NCBI GenBank assembly: GCA_014860745.1
Contig: JACZJC010000020.1
Coordinates: 89,048-153,047 of the forward strand
DNA from: Anaerolineales bacterium
Lineage (GTDB): Bacteria > Chloroflexota > Anaerolineae > Anaerolineales > Villigracilaceae
Direction of reading: 5' to 3'
DNA length: 64,000 nucleotides
A program made the translations under genes and the position numbers. The notes under the pieces are model-generated. The model saw only the letters and a list, made by a program, of their open reading frames with translations, was not told the origin of the DNA and did not search any database. Positions 24,659 to 33,730 of the stretch are shown piece by piece (the stretch's first letter is position 1; the number at the start of each line of letters is the position of its first letter).

Positions 24659-27310
24659 TCAGCCTGACAGCCCCAAACGGGAGATCAACTTCCTCCAGGC
24701 CGCTCCCAGCCCGGTCTGTGGGAAGTGAAGCCCCATTGTGATACCAATGACCAGCACCACGCCGACCAGCGCCGCATCGAGGATGCTCAGCCATTGCTCG
24801 AAGCAATTGGCAAACAAACCCGTCGAGGCTTGCCCTTCAAAACAAGCCCTGCCTGTTTCAATGGGAATGTTTTGATCGAATAGTGCCTGCAACGCGGGAT
24901 AGATGCTGTATTTATTACTGATGGCTTCGCTTGGTTCAATGACGGACGATGCCAGCCACTCCGCATTGTCAAGGATGTAAGCGCCATCTGCATTTAGAAC
25001 AGCTTCGGCTAACACCGGCAGTTGGACGATTGCCAAAAGGACCGCGGTCAGAATCAGGCGTTTTGCCCAGTTGGCCGCGCCAAGCTTCCAGCCTGCGACC
25101 GGTTGATCCATCAACCCGAAGCTCAGACCCAGCCCGGCGAGAAATGCCACCGCAAGAAATCGCGCGAAAATATTGAAGCTCAAACCACTTCCATTCATCC
25201 AGGCTACGAATCCGTTGGCGATGCAGAAACCAAACGCACCAAGCAGAATGGCAAGACCTCTTGCACGGCGCAATTGAGAAGGGGATATGTCTTGATAATC
25301 CTGCAGCATCAATGGCACTGCCAAAATCATGGCATAGGTCATTCCCAGTCCGATGATGAATCCCCAATAGGAATTGATGGCAAACTCCGTTCCCATCGGT
25401 TGGGAATTGATGATGGCCAGCAGCGCGCGGAAAATTGCCAAAGCCAGCCCCGCGCCGAGCGCCCCGCCAAAGGTCCAGCGGCTGATGAGCTGACGGTTGC
25501 GATGGATGTGTTTTTTGGCGCGCCACCACCAGACTGCAACCCGATCTGAGTCGCTATCGAGTTCCTGATGCAATTTTCTTGCCGCTTCTTCATCGGCTTC
25601 TGCCAGCGCTCCAAGTAGTATCGTCTTCTGTCGGCGGCGGGATGTTCCGCTTTTCGTTTCGGGAAGGGCATCCCGAATCTTTTTGATGGCTAGTTCAGGG
25701 TCGAAGGCCAGCAATGCGAGCGCCGCTGTCTGGCTGGTCAACGAGTCGAAGGTGTGGGTAACGGCAGACCATTCCAAAGTTTTGATATCTTGAGGCGGCG
25801 GGTTGTGGAAAACAAAATCCAATCCCAATGCTTTTTCGGCAAGACTCATATCCGCGTCTTGGGCTGGATTCTCTTGAACCATTTTTAGCCAATTCATCCC
25901 GACGCGGCGAAGCTGCCTGACCCAGTGACCGGTATCCTGGTCGGTTTCGACTGCTGAACGCAGGAGTAAAACAGCATCCAGCGGAGAAAGAGTCAAAGAA
26001 TCGCCGCCCAGTTTCAAGGTCTGGATTTGAAGCGGACTGGCCGGCGCTCCCATGCGTGCCCAGCGCATCAACACTTCGCTCAAGGTTGTATCCATCTCGG
26101 AATTATTTTCCGCTGCGAGCCGCGCCTGTTCATCCGTCACCGGCGGAAAGATATTGCCGCCTGAATTCCGCAGGTAAAGAACGGGCGCGCCCCAATCACG
26201 CGCTTTCGAATCAGCCCGATAGATGGCCAGCCGCGCCTGGGAGACAGCCTCATCGATGGTGAGACCGGGAACAAGATATTCATATAATTTTGTAGCGAAT
26301 AATTTTATGAGATCATCGTAGACCGAATATTGCATGGCAACAACCGCTGGAATGCCGCCCCTGAGAAGGGCCATGGCTACGCTGCTCCATTGCCGGAAGG
26401 GATCCCGCTCGCCGGACTCGCAGGCATCCAGCACGACCAAACGGATATGGCCTTCCGAGAGCAGGCTGCTGAGGATATCCGCATGAACCACATCCGCCAT
26501 ATTGCGTTCATTGGCAAGAATGACCGCGCCGCGCCCTTGTTGTTTCCCGCCTTCTTCGCCGCCGTCCCGCTTGAAATCTCCATGTCCGCTGAAGTGAAAA
26601 ATATCCGCGGATTCCTTTAGCATCTCATGAATGTCGTCCTGAGTGATACCCTTCGCCTCTCTTTCGAGATCGAAATCGGGGTGATACTCCGCTCTGACGC
26701 CGTTGACTTCCCGCAGTTTGCCCTTGATGGCGGTTTGTTCCTTTTTTAGATCGAGCCTGGGATATTTCTCGTACGGCTCCGGGCTGGCCATGGCCACGAT
26801 CACACGTCGATTTGGGCTGGCGCGGAACGGCGCGGCAGGGACCGAGATCGCTTCATGGCGGACGATGGAGATTCGATAGTCCAGCGCCAGGTGATCGCCG
26901 GGGACGATTTCCCCGCTGTGCAGTTTGACCAGGGCGTATTCCCAGGGCAGGAAGGCAAGTTCCCGCACCAGCCTGAGGCGGATTCGTAATCCGTTGCCCT
27001 CCTGTTCCTGCACCTGGTGATAACAGCTTTGATACAACTGGCGCGCATACGGAGGCAGGATGAGGTCGCCGAGGCGGAGCGTTAGATTTTCGAAATCCTT
27101 TCGCGCGATATTTCTATTCGCCAGTTGTTTGCGCCATTCTTCAAGCTGGTCCCAATCCGGTATCGAAATTTTTTCGTCATGTTCGCCCTCTCCCACCGGC
27201 GAATCGAAGACGCGCAAACAGAAGCGGAGCGGCCGCCCTTTTGCGTCCGTTTCACTCTCGTTGACGTAGTCGGTATAGATGATGAAGTCGCGGTAGTTGC
27301 GGATGGACAT
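24659..27310 (-). CDS. CHAT-domain caspase-like protein with C-terminal membrane region
   Basis: 883 aa. Residues about 110-385 are a CHAT (caspase HetF-associated with TPRs) protease. The probable catalytic His is H243 in 'FHFSGHG' and the Cys is C297 in 'VVLDACESG'. An N-terminal region of about 100 residues has no recognised domain. After 'GNIFPP' there is a helical stretch (390-610), then several membrane helices to the end ('LAIFRALLAII', 'GLGMTYAMILAVPLML', 'ALVGVVLVIGITMGLHF'). CHAT proteases in bacteria are activated by conflict signals and cleave partner proteins such as gasdermins. No gasdermin is seen here; the membrane tail may itself be the effector. Promoter at 27448-27476. Confidence 0.75.
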   Translation of the reverse strand: MSIRNYRDFIIYTDYVNESETDAKGRPLRFCLRVFDSPVGEGEHDEKISIPDWDQLEEWRKQLANRNIARKDFENLTLRLGDLILPPYARQLYQSCYHQVQEQEGNGLRIRLRLVRELAFLPWEYALVKLHSGEIVPGDHLALDYRISIVRHEAISVPAAPFRASPNRRVIVAMASPEPYEKYPRLDLKKEQTAIKGKLREVNGVRAEYHPDFDLEREAKGITQDDIHEMLKESADIFHFSGHGDFKRDGGEEGGKQQGRGAVILANERNMADVVHADILSSLLSEGHIRLVVLDACESGERDPFRQWSSVAMALLRGGIPAVVAMQYSVYDDLIKLFATKLYEYLVPGLTIDEAVSQARLAIYRADSKARDWGAPVLYLRNSGGNIFPPVTDEQARLAAENNSEMDTTLSEVLMRWARMGAPASPLQIQTLKLGGDSLTLSPLDAVLLLRSAVETDQDTGHWVRQLRRVGMNWLKMVQENPAQDADMSLAEKALGLDFVFHNPPPQDIKTLEWSAVTHTFDSLTSQTAALALLAFDPELAIKKIRDALPETKSGTSRRRQKTILLGALAEADEEAARKLHQELDSDSDRVAVWWWRAKKHIHRNRQLISRWTFGGALGAGLALAIFRALLAIINSQPMGTEFAINSYWGFIIGLGMTYAMILAVPLMLQDYQDISPSQLRRARGLAILLGAFGFCIANGFVAWMNGSGLSFNIFARFLAVAFLAGLGLSFGLMDQPVAGWKLGAANWAKRLILTAVLLAIVQLPVLAEAVLNADGAYILDNAEWLASSVIEPSEAISNKYSIYPALQALFDQNIPIETGRACFEGQASTGLFANCFEQWLSILDAALVGVVLVIGITMGLHFPQTGLGAAWRKLISRLGLSG

Positions 27311-27447
27311 TTCGACACGATCCTGCTCTATTTCGTCCGCGTGCCGTCACATACCCCCGATCCGCGCGGAAGTGGCCGAATGCAACTTTTCCGATGGATG
27401 GATTCTGGTTAAACTCTAAAGCCGAGGGAACCGCAGTCCTTGTGATT

Positions 27448-27476
27448 ACTATACATCAGGGGAGTGCGGAAATCAA
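27448..27476 (-). promoter_or_regulatory. Sigma-70-like promoter of the CHAT gene
   Basis: On the minus strand: TTGATT, 17-nt spacer, TATAGT, about 140 nt before the CHAT start. The -10 region TGTATAGTAAT is nearly the same as at 22829-22834, so both genes may answer to the same sigma factor or regulator. Confidence 0.65.
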
Positions 27477-27529
27477 TAAGCAGTTATTGGGGATCAGGCG
27501 CAAATCGTTAGATTTCCCAGACCGTGTTT

Positions 27530-29362
27530 TTAGCTTTTCCTCTTGTTGATCAGCAATTTACGGACGTGGCAGTACATATCGGCTTTGTTGTAATGTTTTT
27601 TATACCAGATTTGATTGGGGTCTTTGTTGTCGTTCAAGGTAACTTCCAGGGGATTTCCGTTTTCGTCTGTCTTCTTAATTTCCGTGCTTTCCTTGTTGCG
27701 CCAATGGAAATGGTCGATCAGGCGGATCGCTTCGATGGCAAAAGCTGTGACTACATCGTCATCGCGGATTTCGATCAGGTTGTCCCCGTTTTTTTGTTCG
27801 GGGTTATAAGCGAGGTTGCTCGAGCCGCAATAGACCACGCTGTCCTTGCCCCTGAAATCAACAACGATAAATTTATGGTGAATGTTATGACCGGCGATTT
27901 TCGCAACCTCGTTAAAAGGCGGGGGCAGCTTCGTTTCTGTCCCTTTACCGGAGACTTTGACGCCTTTCTTTTCGCCCGGCTTATACAGTTTGATCCGCGA
28001 AGTATTGTCGGTGATCCCGTATGTGAAAATTTTGTCATCTTCCACCTGCTGGTTGACCGCGGAGAGGATGGTGCTGGCGCTGTCATCGTCCATGATGGCA
28101 AAAAGGACGTCGCTTCTGGCTTGCAGGATGCGGTTCGTGATCGAGTCGAAAAATTGATCGGTGTACTTCTTGAGGTGTGGGGAGAAACGCAGGATCATAT
28201 CTGGCATCCTGCCGGCCTTGATGACAAAGTCTCCCGCGGCGCTAGCCGAATTTTTGAAGCCGCTCATTTGCTCTTTGCCAAAGGATGCGTCGAAGGCGTC
28301 TGCATAGAGCTGGGCAACCTTTTTATTGTTGAACAGGACCACATGATTGGCGTTGATATACATCCCGTTTACGGTGAAATTGGTGGACCCCGTTAATACT
28401 TTAATCGCCTTTGCCGCCGCATTATTATTTCTCTGGATCATTACCTTGCTGTGCGCCAGACTTTGATAATGACCACGGAAAATGGCGCTGCTGCCCGTTG
28501 CCTCCCGCTTGAATAAGGATTCAAATTTGGCTTCGTAACTGTCCGCTTTTTTGTGTTCCCCCGCGTTGTCCAAAATAATGCGCAGCCGTCCCTGCTTTGC
28601 GAGCTTGATCATCTTTTCTACAACCACGGGTTCATTTAGATCGTAGGCAAAGACGTCCAGTTTCAGGCCGGCGTTCTGAAGCGCTTCATCCAGAAACTCC
28701 ATAATGTGGTCGCGGGCCTGCCATCCCAGATATTTATGCTGATCTTCAAAGGTATAAGGGACATCTTCCTGCTTGTTGGTCTTCTTGTTGAATTTTTTGA
28801 TGCTCCCCGACTTCGCCTTGACGTCAAAGATCAAGTCTTTGTTACCGGGGCGTAATTTGCTGTTGTTATTAAAACGGCGCGCATAGGCCTGGGACGAAAT
28901 GAAGGCGCGCGTGAACCCCACCTGAACATCCCCATCTCGAAACGGACTGAGATCGATTCTGACGCTTGCCGTCAGGGTCTCATCCAGCGGTTTCAGAATA
29001 TCGTTTTCAAGATATCGCGGCGTGACATGGTAGGTATATTCACCGTAAAATGGTTTGCCAATGAAATGGTCTGTGTTCGGCACATGCACCCATCTAAAAA
29101 GTTGAAAAGGAGAATATTCACTGCTGAGCTTTTCCCACTTGTCAATTCCATTCTTCTCCAGGATTTCAGCAGGAAAGGCCAGGCGGTTCATCAGGAAATA
29201 AGATTTCCGGGTGCCCTGAGCCACCCGAAGGCTAAACCCGACAAAATTTTTCAGCAGGGATGGGTGGAGGTCGAAAGCCAGCAGGGTCATCGCATCCCCT
29301 TTATACGCCCGCACGCGGACAGCGATCTTGTTTCCAAGTTTTATCTGACCAGTTGCTTCCAT
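27530..29362 (-). CDS. Phospholipase-D-like protein with two HKD-type motifs
   Basis: 610 aa, start with AAGGGAG upstream. Two PLD half-sites are visible: 'SLAHSKVMIQRN...GSTNF' in the middle and 'HHKFIVVDFRGKDSVVYCGSSNL' near the C-terminus. Each has the H-x-K of the HKD motif, with GSTN/GSSN closing it. The N-terminal 200 residues are an unrecognised beta-rich domain with 'FVGFSLRVAQGTRKSYF'. PLD proteins hydrolyse phosphodiesters (lipids or DNA). There is no signal peptide. It is monocistronic as far as spacing shows (219 nt to the CHAT gene, 239 nt to the vWA gene). A nuclease role in defence is only an inference. Confidence 0.75.
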   Translation of the reverse strand: MEATGQIKLGNKIAVRVRAYKGDAMTLLAFDLHPSLLKNFVGFSLRVAQGTRKSYFLMNRLAFPAEILEKNGIDKWEKLSSEYSPFQLFRWVHVPNTDHFIGKPFYGEYTYHVTPRYLENDILKPLDETLTASVRIDLSPFRDGDVQVGFTRAFISSQAYARRFNNNSKLRPGNKDLIFDVKAKSGSIKKFNKKTNKQEDVPYTFEDQHKYLGWQARDHIMEFLDEALQNAGLKLDVFAYDLNEPVVVEKMIKLAKQGRLRIILDNAGEHKKADSYEAKFESLFKREATGSSAIFRGHYQSLAHSKVMIQRNNNAAAKAIKVLTGSTNFTVNGMYINANHVVLFNNKKVAQLYADAFDASFGKEQMSGFKNSASAAGDFVIKAGRMPDMILRFSPHLKKYTDQFFDSITNRILQARSDVLFAIMDDDSASTILSAVNQQVEDDKIFTYGITDNTSRIKLYKPGEKKGVKVSGKGTETKLPPPFNEVAKIAGHNIHHKFIVVDFRGKDSVVYCGSSNLAYNPEQKNGDNLIEIRDDDVVTAFAIEAIRLIDHFHWRNKESTEIKKTDENGNPLEVTLNDNKDPNQIWYKKHYNKADMYCHVRKLLINKRKS

Positions 29363-29601
29363 GTTACTTCTCCCTTTTCATATAAACAATAAGGATTGCT
29401 GAATTATTATTGCATAAAGCGCGGAGAAGTACAACAAGCAATTTACCGCCTTTTTATGTTCAAGTAATAACCCCGTCCCCGCCCGTGGATTTAATATTCA
29501 AGCCCAACTTTACCTTGCGAAAATGGGGATGTCCTGCTAAACAGGGGGCGGACTGTTGAACGCGTTTCTGGTGGGGAAGAAGCGGGAGAAGGAATAGTAG
29601 A

Positions 29602-31242
29602 TTATTCGTTTATCAGCAAGGCATCTAAAATATCCTCCAATGCTTGAGAGTGGTTAACTTGAATAAATAATTTTTTGCCAATTTCAATTCGATATTCTAA
29701 ATTCCTTAATGCATGAGATACGCCATCTTCTTTTGCAGAAATTGAACTCATTTCAAACATCATTTTTGCTCCAATAGGCCAGCTTTTGCCTGCTTGTTCG
29801 ACGAGTTTGCTAGCTATGTTCTTGTTTGAAATGTAAAGATTGACTATCGTTACCCCAGATTTTCGTAAAAGATTCGCCACGTCTGGTGCTGCGTTTTCCG
29901 TAAACTCTCCATCTGAAATAATGACAAGTACCTTTTGATGTTTAGCATATCTCTTATCTGTAAACCTGAGCGATACCTTTTTCAAGGTGTTGTAGATTGG
30001 AGTTGCACCAAACATAAAATCATCTGAATATATATCTTGCTCCAGAGCATCTGGTAAGATATTTGCTATATCCTTTATTGATCGAACTATCTCTCGGCTA
30101 GTGGATAAGTCAATCCATTCGTAAAATCGTTCTTTTGCTTTCTTCTTGAACGCATCTTTGAAAATGTCGATAACTTTTATTTTGACAAACGGTCTTAGCT
30201 CATCCCAAACCACTTTTTTTACAACTTGTTTTGTGAAGTCTTCAACTTTTTTGTCGTTTAACTTTCCCTTGATAGCACGAGTAATAACTTTAAGCCTTCT
30301 TCGACTGAAAATCCACGTTCCAGTAATCTTTGGTTGTATATCTTCTTCCAAGTGTCCGTAAATTTTTTCAGCCAACATATAGGCTTTGTTCTCGTCAAAG
30401 GTGTCAAATACTGTTAAGGCAGCATGCCCCAATGTCAATAATTCCAATATTCGGCTACTTTGTTGAGAAACAAACTCATCTAATGTTTGGCGAATGTACT
30501 CTTCATATTTGTCAGCATTATTTTGAAAGATTTTTTCAGCCGCCTGTTTGATGTTTTCAGTGTACGAGAAACTCTCGTCGAACGATGTGAATTCAATTCG
30601 TTTCTCTGTTTCTGCTTTCCATTTCTTTAGTTTTTGGGTGTGGTGATTGAGCCATCGATTGTTTAGCCATAAGGTTCTGCCAATTAATGCCTTCAACAAA
30701 TTTCCTCGAAAACTATCGTTCAATCGTTTTAATGCTGTTGTTTGAAGACTCCCTCGTATATAAAATACAAAGTCGTCATATAAACTGTCTCGAAAATTTA
30801 CTTTCTGTAATATCTGAGAAGAATAATTTGACCATTTCGCGCTTATTCGTTCTTCTATTTCCTGAAGTTCAACTTTTGTTGGAATGATTTCGGTCAGTGC
30901 CAGAATATCGCAAACAACAGTTGCGTCGGTCATGCTTTCTATTAATTGTTCTTGGGGTATTTCCCTGTTATTTGCCAAATCTACAAGTTGCCATTTTTTC
31001 ATTGGACGCCTGAAGCCCATGCCAACACAAAATAAGTCAACGGTTTTTATATCGGGTTTGGATGCGTACAGAACTTTTATCTTTTTTGCTTGCCGATTTA
31101 GAGCCTCTTTGATTACTTCAATTTGTGGCATTCGTCTGCCGTCACGATTTTTCCAGTTGCGTCTCATTGAACTTGAAACGTCAATAACAAAACCAACTAA
31201 GGTAGGCTGGTATGATTTGGGAGGCAAAGAGTTGTCATTCAT
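29602..31242 (-). CDS. vWA-domain protein with large helical insertion
   Basis: 546 aa. The MIDAS Asp/Ser pair is 'VIDVSSSM' (D21), the Thr is in 'GATPIYNTL' (near 410) and the later Asp in 'VLVIISDGEF'. About 270 residues of mostly helical, Lys-rich sequence are inserted between the first beta strands and the Thr motif. An intact MIDAS would bind a divalent metal and a partner ligand. It is last in the AT-rich five-gene cassette, 3 nt downstream of the second vWA gene. It lacks the N-terminal tag shared by the four upstream genes. Its codon use and AT content differ from the flanking housekeeping genes, suggesting acquisition. Confidence 0.8.
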   Translation of the reverse strand: MNDNSLPPKSYQPTLVGFVIDVSSSMRRNWKNRDGRRMPQIEVIKEALNRQAKKIKVLYASKPDIKTVDLFCVGMGFRRPMKKWQLVDLANNREIPQEQLIESMTDATVVCDILALTEIIPTKVELQEIEERISAKWSNYSSQILQKVNFRDSLYDDFVFYIRGSLQTTALKRLNDSFRGNLLKALIGRTLWLNNRWLNHHTQKLKKWKAETEKRIEFTSFDESFSYTENIKQAAEKIFQNNADKYEEYIRQTLDEFVSQQSSRILELLTLGHAALTVFDTFDENKAYMLAEKIYGHLEEDIQPKITGTWIFSRRRLKVITRAIKGKLNDKKVEDFTKQVVKKVVWDELRPFVKIKVIDIFKDAFKKKAKERFYEWIDLSTSREIVRSIKDIANILPDALEQDIYSDDFMFGATPIYNTLKKVSLRFTDKRYAKHQKVLVIISDGEFTENAAPDVANLLRKSGVTIVNLYISNKNIASKLVEQAGKSWPIGAKMMFEMSSISAKEDGVSHALRNLEYRIEIGKKLFIQVNHSQALEDILDALLINE

Positions 31243-31245
31243 AGA

Positions 31246-32232
31246 TTACTTTAGTGGGCTTACGATAATATCAATTAATTCATCCAACATCTCTTGTTGA
31301 TTAAATTGCAATAGTAGTTTTGCTTTAGGTGGTACTTTCCAAGATTTTTCAATCGCCATTTCTGAAATTGATTTTACAACTTTGCCTGTGCCTTCCAAAT
31401 CAGATGCACATTTGATGAGTTGCTTTACTCCATAATCCCAATTGTCTTTTTCGGCGGCGTATAAAACTCTTGACTCTAGTTCTGTGTCGCCAATATAACC
31501 GAAGATTAACTCAATCCCAGATTGCTTGATTGAATTACAGGTTGTCGATAATTGGTTTGCATCACCATCAGTGAATTTGCCGCTACATATTACCAATAAC
31601 ATTGGATTCTGGTAATTTCTATTCTTCATTTCTTCAATCATTCTTGATTCGGCAGTTTGCAACGCTTTTATTAGGCAGGAGTTATTATCTCCCATATCCA
31701 ATATTTGCGCTTCTATACTTTTCTTATAGATTTTCCAAGAGCGATTTAGTTGGGCTGCATTAGGTGTTGTTGGCAAACCTTCTAGTTTCGCAATCTCTTC
31801 AAGCAGATCCCTTACACTTTCTGTAGGAATATTCGTCTTTACTGCGGAAGTTACGCCAATTCTCTCAAAGAAATTTGCTATACCTTTTCGTGCTTGCCCA
31901 AGTCCGAAGCCGTATACAAAAAGAGAAAATCTTGGCAAAACATCTTTGGATTCAGGTGTTTTACAATAGGCAAGAGATTTTTCGACGAGCATATTCAAAG
32001 CTTTATTGAGACGCTCGGCAAATTCAGCATCCTTAGTGGATAGCTTATAGAGGGCCTTCAGCATAGGTTCTGACAAATCAATAATAACGCCTATGAGGAA
32101 AGGTGTTATTTCCTCATAGGCGTTATTTTCTGGCAGATTCTCAAGAGGCTCGTTGTTCGAAACGTGAAGATGAACGACATCGGCGTTTATCTGTGTATTA
32201 ACTTTTTGTCCGCGCTGGTCATACTTGGTCAT
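31246..32232 (-). CDS. vWA-like protein with degenerate MIDAS and N-terminal tag
   Basis: 328 aa. It begins with the cassette tag 'YDQRGQKVNTQINA', then a vWA fold: 'FLIGVIIDLSEPM' (D52; the third MIDAS Ser is Pro), 'MLLVICSGKFTDGD' where the usual SDGE is SGK, and no clear Thr loop. The metal site is therefore probably lost. It may act as a structural partner of the intact vWA protein encoded just downstream (3 nt). It is fourth in the cassette transcript. Confidence 0.7.
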   Translation of the reverse strand: MTKYDQRGQKVNTQINADVVHLHVSNNEPLENLPENNAYEEITPFLIGVIIDLSEPMLKALYKLSTKDAEFAERLNKALNMLVEKSLAYCKTPESKDVLPRFSLFVYGFGLGQARKGIANFFERIGVTSAVKTNIPTESVRDLLEEIAKLEGLPTTPNAAQLNRSWKIYKKSIEAQILDMGDNNSCLIKALQTAESRMIEEMKNRNYQNPMLLVICSGKFTDGDANQLSTTCNSIKQSGIELIFGYIGDTELESRVLYAAEKDNWDYGVKQLIKCASDLEGTGKVVKSISEMAIEKSWKVPPKAKLLLQFNQQEMLDELIDIIVSPLK

Positions 32233-32270
32233 TGCAAAACCCTTCGTGCCTTTCCCATCGTTTATGCCTT

Positions 32271-32795
32271 TTAGCGATTTATTAAATCTAATCCCATCTC
32301 ACTAACAATTTCATTAACTCTCTCCTCGGTTATTCCATTGTTGCGAAGGCGTGCAACTGAATTTCCAGTCCCGTATCTTGCAATATCAACCAATAAGTCT
32401 GCGCTGGATAACTTTCTCGCATTGGAAGCTTTTGGAGAAAGGTGCTTTAAAGAATCTTCAACGCATCCTGAAAGCGTTGGATTCTCATCTAAAATTGTTC
32501 TCTCGGTTGTGATGCCTGTGTTTATCGGCTTTGGAAGTGCTTTTACGGGTACATGTTTCAAGAATTCAGAAATTGATTCTGTGTTTAGCTTTGCCAACGC
32601 GGCAATTAGATATCGGGTTTTAATAACATTCACTCCATCTCTTCGCGCCTGATTATATGCCATTGAAAACGCATCTTGTAGATCAGGTTCTAATTCATCC
32701 CAAACTTGATGGACTAGATTTGAAAGATGAATGTGAACATTTTCGGCGTTGACCTGTGTGTTTACTTTCTGTTTGTGTTGGTCGTAATCCGCCAT
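32271..32795 (-). CDS. Clp-N-like small protein with N-terminal tag
   Basis: 174 aa. After the tag 'YDQHKQKVNTQVNA' come two helical repeats resembling the ClpA/ClpC N-domain: 'AFSMAYNQARRDGVNVIKTRYLIAALA' and 'LSSADLLVDIARYGTGNSVARLRNNGITEERV'. In Clp proteases this domain recruits substrates or adaptors. No ATPase domain is attached and no Clp gene is nearby, so it may bind a host ClpC/ClpX system or simply reuse the fold. Its ATG overlaps the stop of the preceding gene (TAATG), showing translational coupling. Confidence 0.65.
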   Translation of the reverse strand: MADYDQHKQKVNTQVNAENVHIHLSNLVHQVWDELEPDLQDAFSMAYNQARRDGVNVIKTRYLIAALAKLNTESISEFLKHVPVKALPKPINTGITTERTILDENPTLSGCVEDSLKHLSPKASNARKLSSADLLVDIARYGTGNSVARLRNNGITEERVNEIVSEMGLDLINR

Positions 32796-33145
32796 TAAAA
32801 GACTCTTCTAATCATTTCTATTGCTTGCATAAATCCACCAACAAGCCCTGCCGCAGAAGTTAAACTCTCAATAATTGCTTTTGCTCCATTGATATAATCT
32901 AAAATGATTTGTTTGTTTGGCTGTGGCTTTTCCGCTTGAATTACCGCCTTTTTAATGTTGGACTCAACTTCAACACCGTTTTCTGCGTCAATTACTCCCG
33001 CCAATGTTGCTTTGGTTACTTCTTGAAGAAGCTTTTTTAATTCCAGAGCAACATCTGCGCTGGTTGTTGCTCCTCCGAAGTTAAGATTGCCAGCAATATT
33101 GTATTGATAATTTACTTTTTGTCCGCGTTGGTCAAAAGTAGACAT
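32795..33145 (-). CDS. Small tagged helical protein (TRADD-N/EAD-like?)
   Basis: 116 aa. Tag 'FDQRGQKVNYQYNIAGNLNFG' at the N-terminus, then amphipathic helices ('LELKKLLQEVTKATLAG', 'VESNIKKAVIQAEKP', 'KQIILDYINGAKAIIESLTSAAGLVGGF'). I recall similar N-terminal stretches in bacterial STAND/NACHT and effector-associated proteins, where they probably mediate assembly, but cannot verify this here. There is no catalytic motif. It is second in the cassette; a Shine-Dalgarno AAGGAG is present. Confidence 0.6.
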   Translation of the reverse strand: MSTFDQRGQKVNYQYNIAGNLNFGGATTSADVALELKKLLQEVTKATLAGVIDAENGVEVESNIKKAVIQAEKPQPNKQIILDYINGAKAIIESLTSAAGLVGGFMQAIEMIRRVF

Positions 33146-33177
33146 GGTAATACTCCTTGTTTGGTTGGATTAAATTC

Positions 33178-33696
33178 TTAATGGTTAAATCTAATTTTAC
33201 CGCTTTGGTAAACCAAATCAATAACTTCCCCAGAGCTTATGGGAAATGAAAGAAAATCACCACTTTTTATTGCCAGCTCAGAAAAAGCTTCTGAATAATC
33301 TTTGGAACTAAACGGCACATATGGAAAATCAAGATGATATGCTAAAAATATTTCTCGCCTCCAAATCGTAGAGTTTTTAGTTACCGTAATTTTATACTCC
33401 CCAGGATTTACGTTGAATTTCACGGTGTCGCCAGGATTTATTTTAGCTGTGTATTTGTCTTGATTATTACCGTGATATAAAAATACAACAAAATCAGGTT
33501 CTTCTTCTAATTTACCAATATCGACAAGTGAAACCCTTCCCTTGGTAAATTCTTTCGCCCAACGAGAAAAATACCTCTCGTTACCATTTGCAGTAACCCA
33601 AACGATAGCTGGCTTTTCATTTTCGCCTATATTTAGATTGCCAGCAACATTTATCTGAGAACCAATATTTTGTTTTTTTTGGTCAAATGTACTCAT
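33178..33696 (-). CDS. Tagged beta-rich protein, unknown function
   Basis: 172 aa and the first gene of the cassette. The N-terminal tag 'FDQKKQNIGSQINVAGNLNIG' is a variant of the one in the next three genes. The rest is mostly beta strands ('SLVDIGKLEEEPDFVVFLYHG', 'PGDTVKFNVNPGEYKITVTKN', 'SFPISSGEVIDLVYQSGKIRF') with no domain I recognise. The PGD...N.PGEY segment resembles an Ig-like or Reeler-type beta sandwich. GAAGGA precedes the start, and an extended -10 promoter lies 35 nt upstream. Confidence 0.6.
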   Translation of the reverse strand: MSTFDQKKQNIGSQINVAGNLNIGENEKPAIVWVTANGNERYFSRWAKEFTKGRVSLVDIGKLEEEPDFVVFLYHGNNQDKYTAKINPGDTVKFNVNPGEYKITVTKNSTIWRREIFLAYHLDFPYVPFSSKDYSEAFSELAIKSGDFLSFPISSGEVIDLVYQSGKIRFNH

Positions 33697-33730
33697 AAAT
33701 ATTCCTTCCGATAGGCGAGTTAATTTTCTG

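Noticed and set aside
24659..27310. Gasdermin partner for the CHAT protease
   Set aside because: No gene in the neighbourhood has a gasdermin-like size or motif; only a lipoprotein and a small membrane protein follow.
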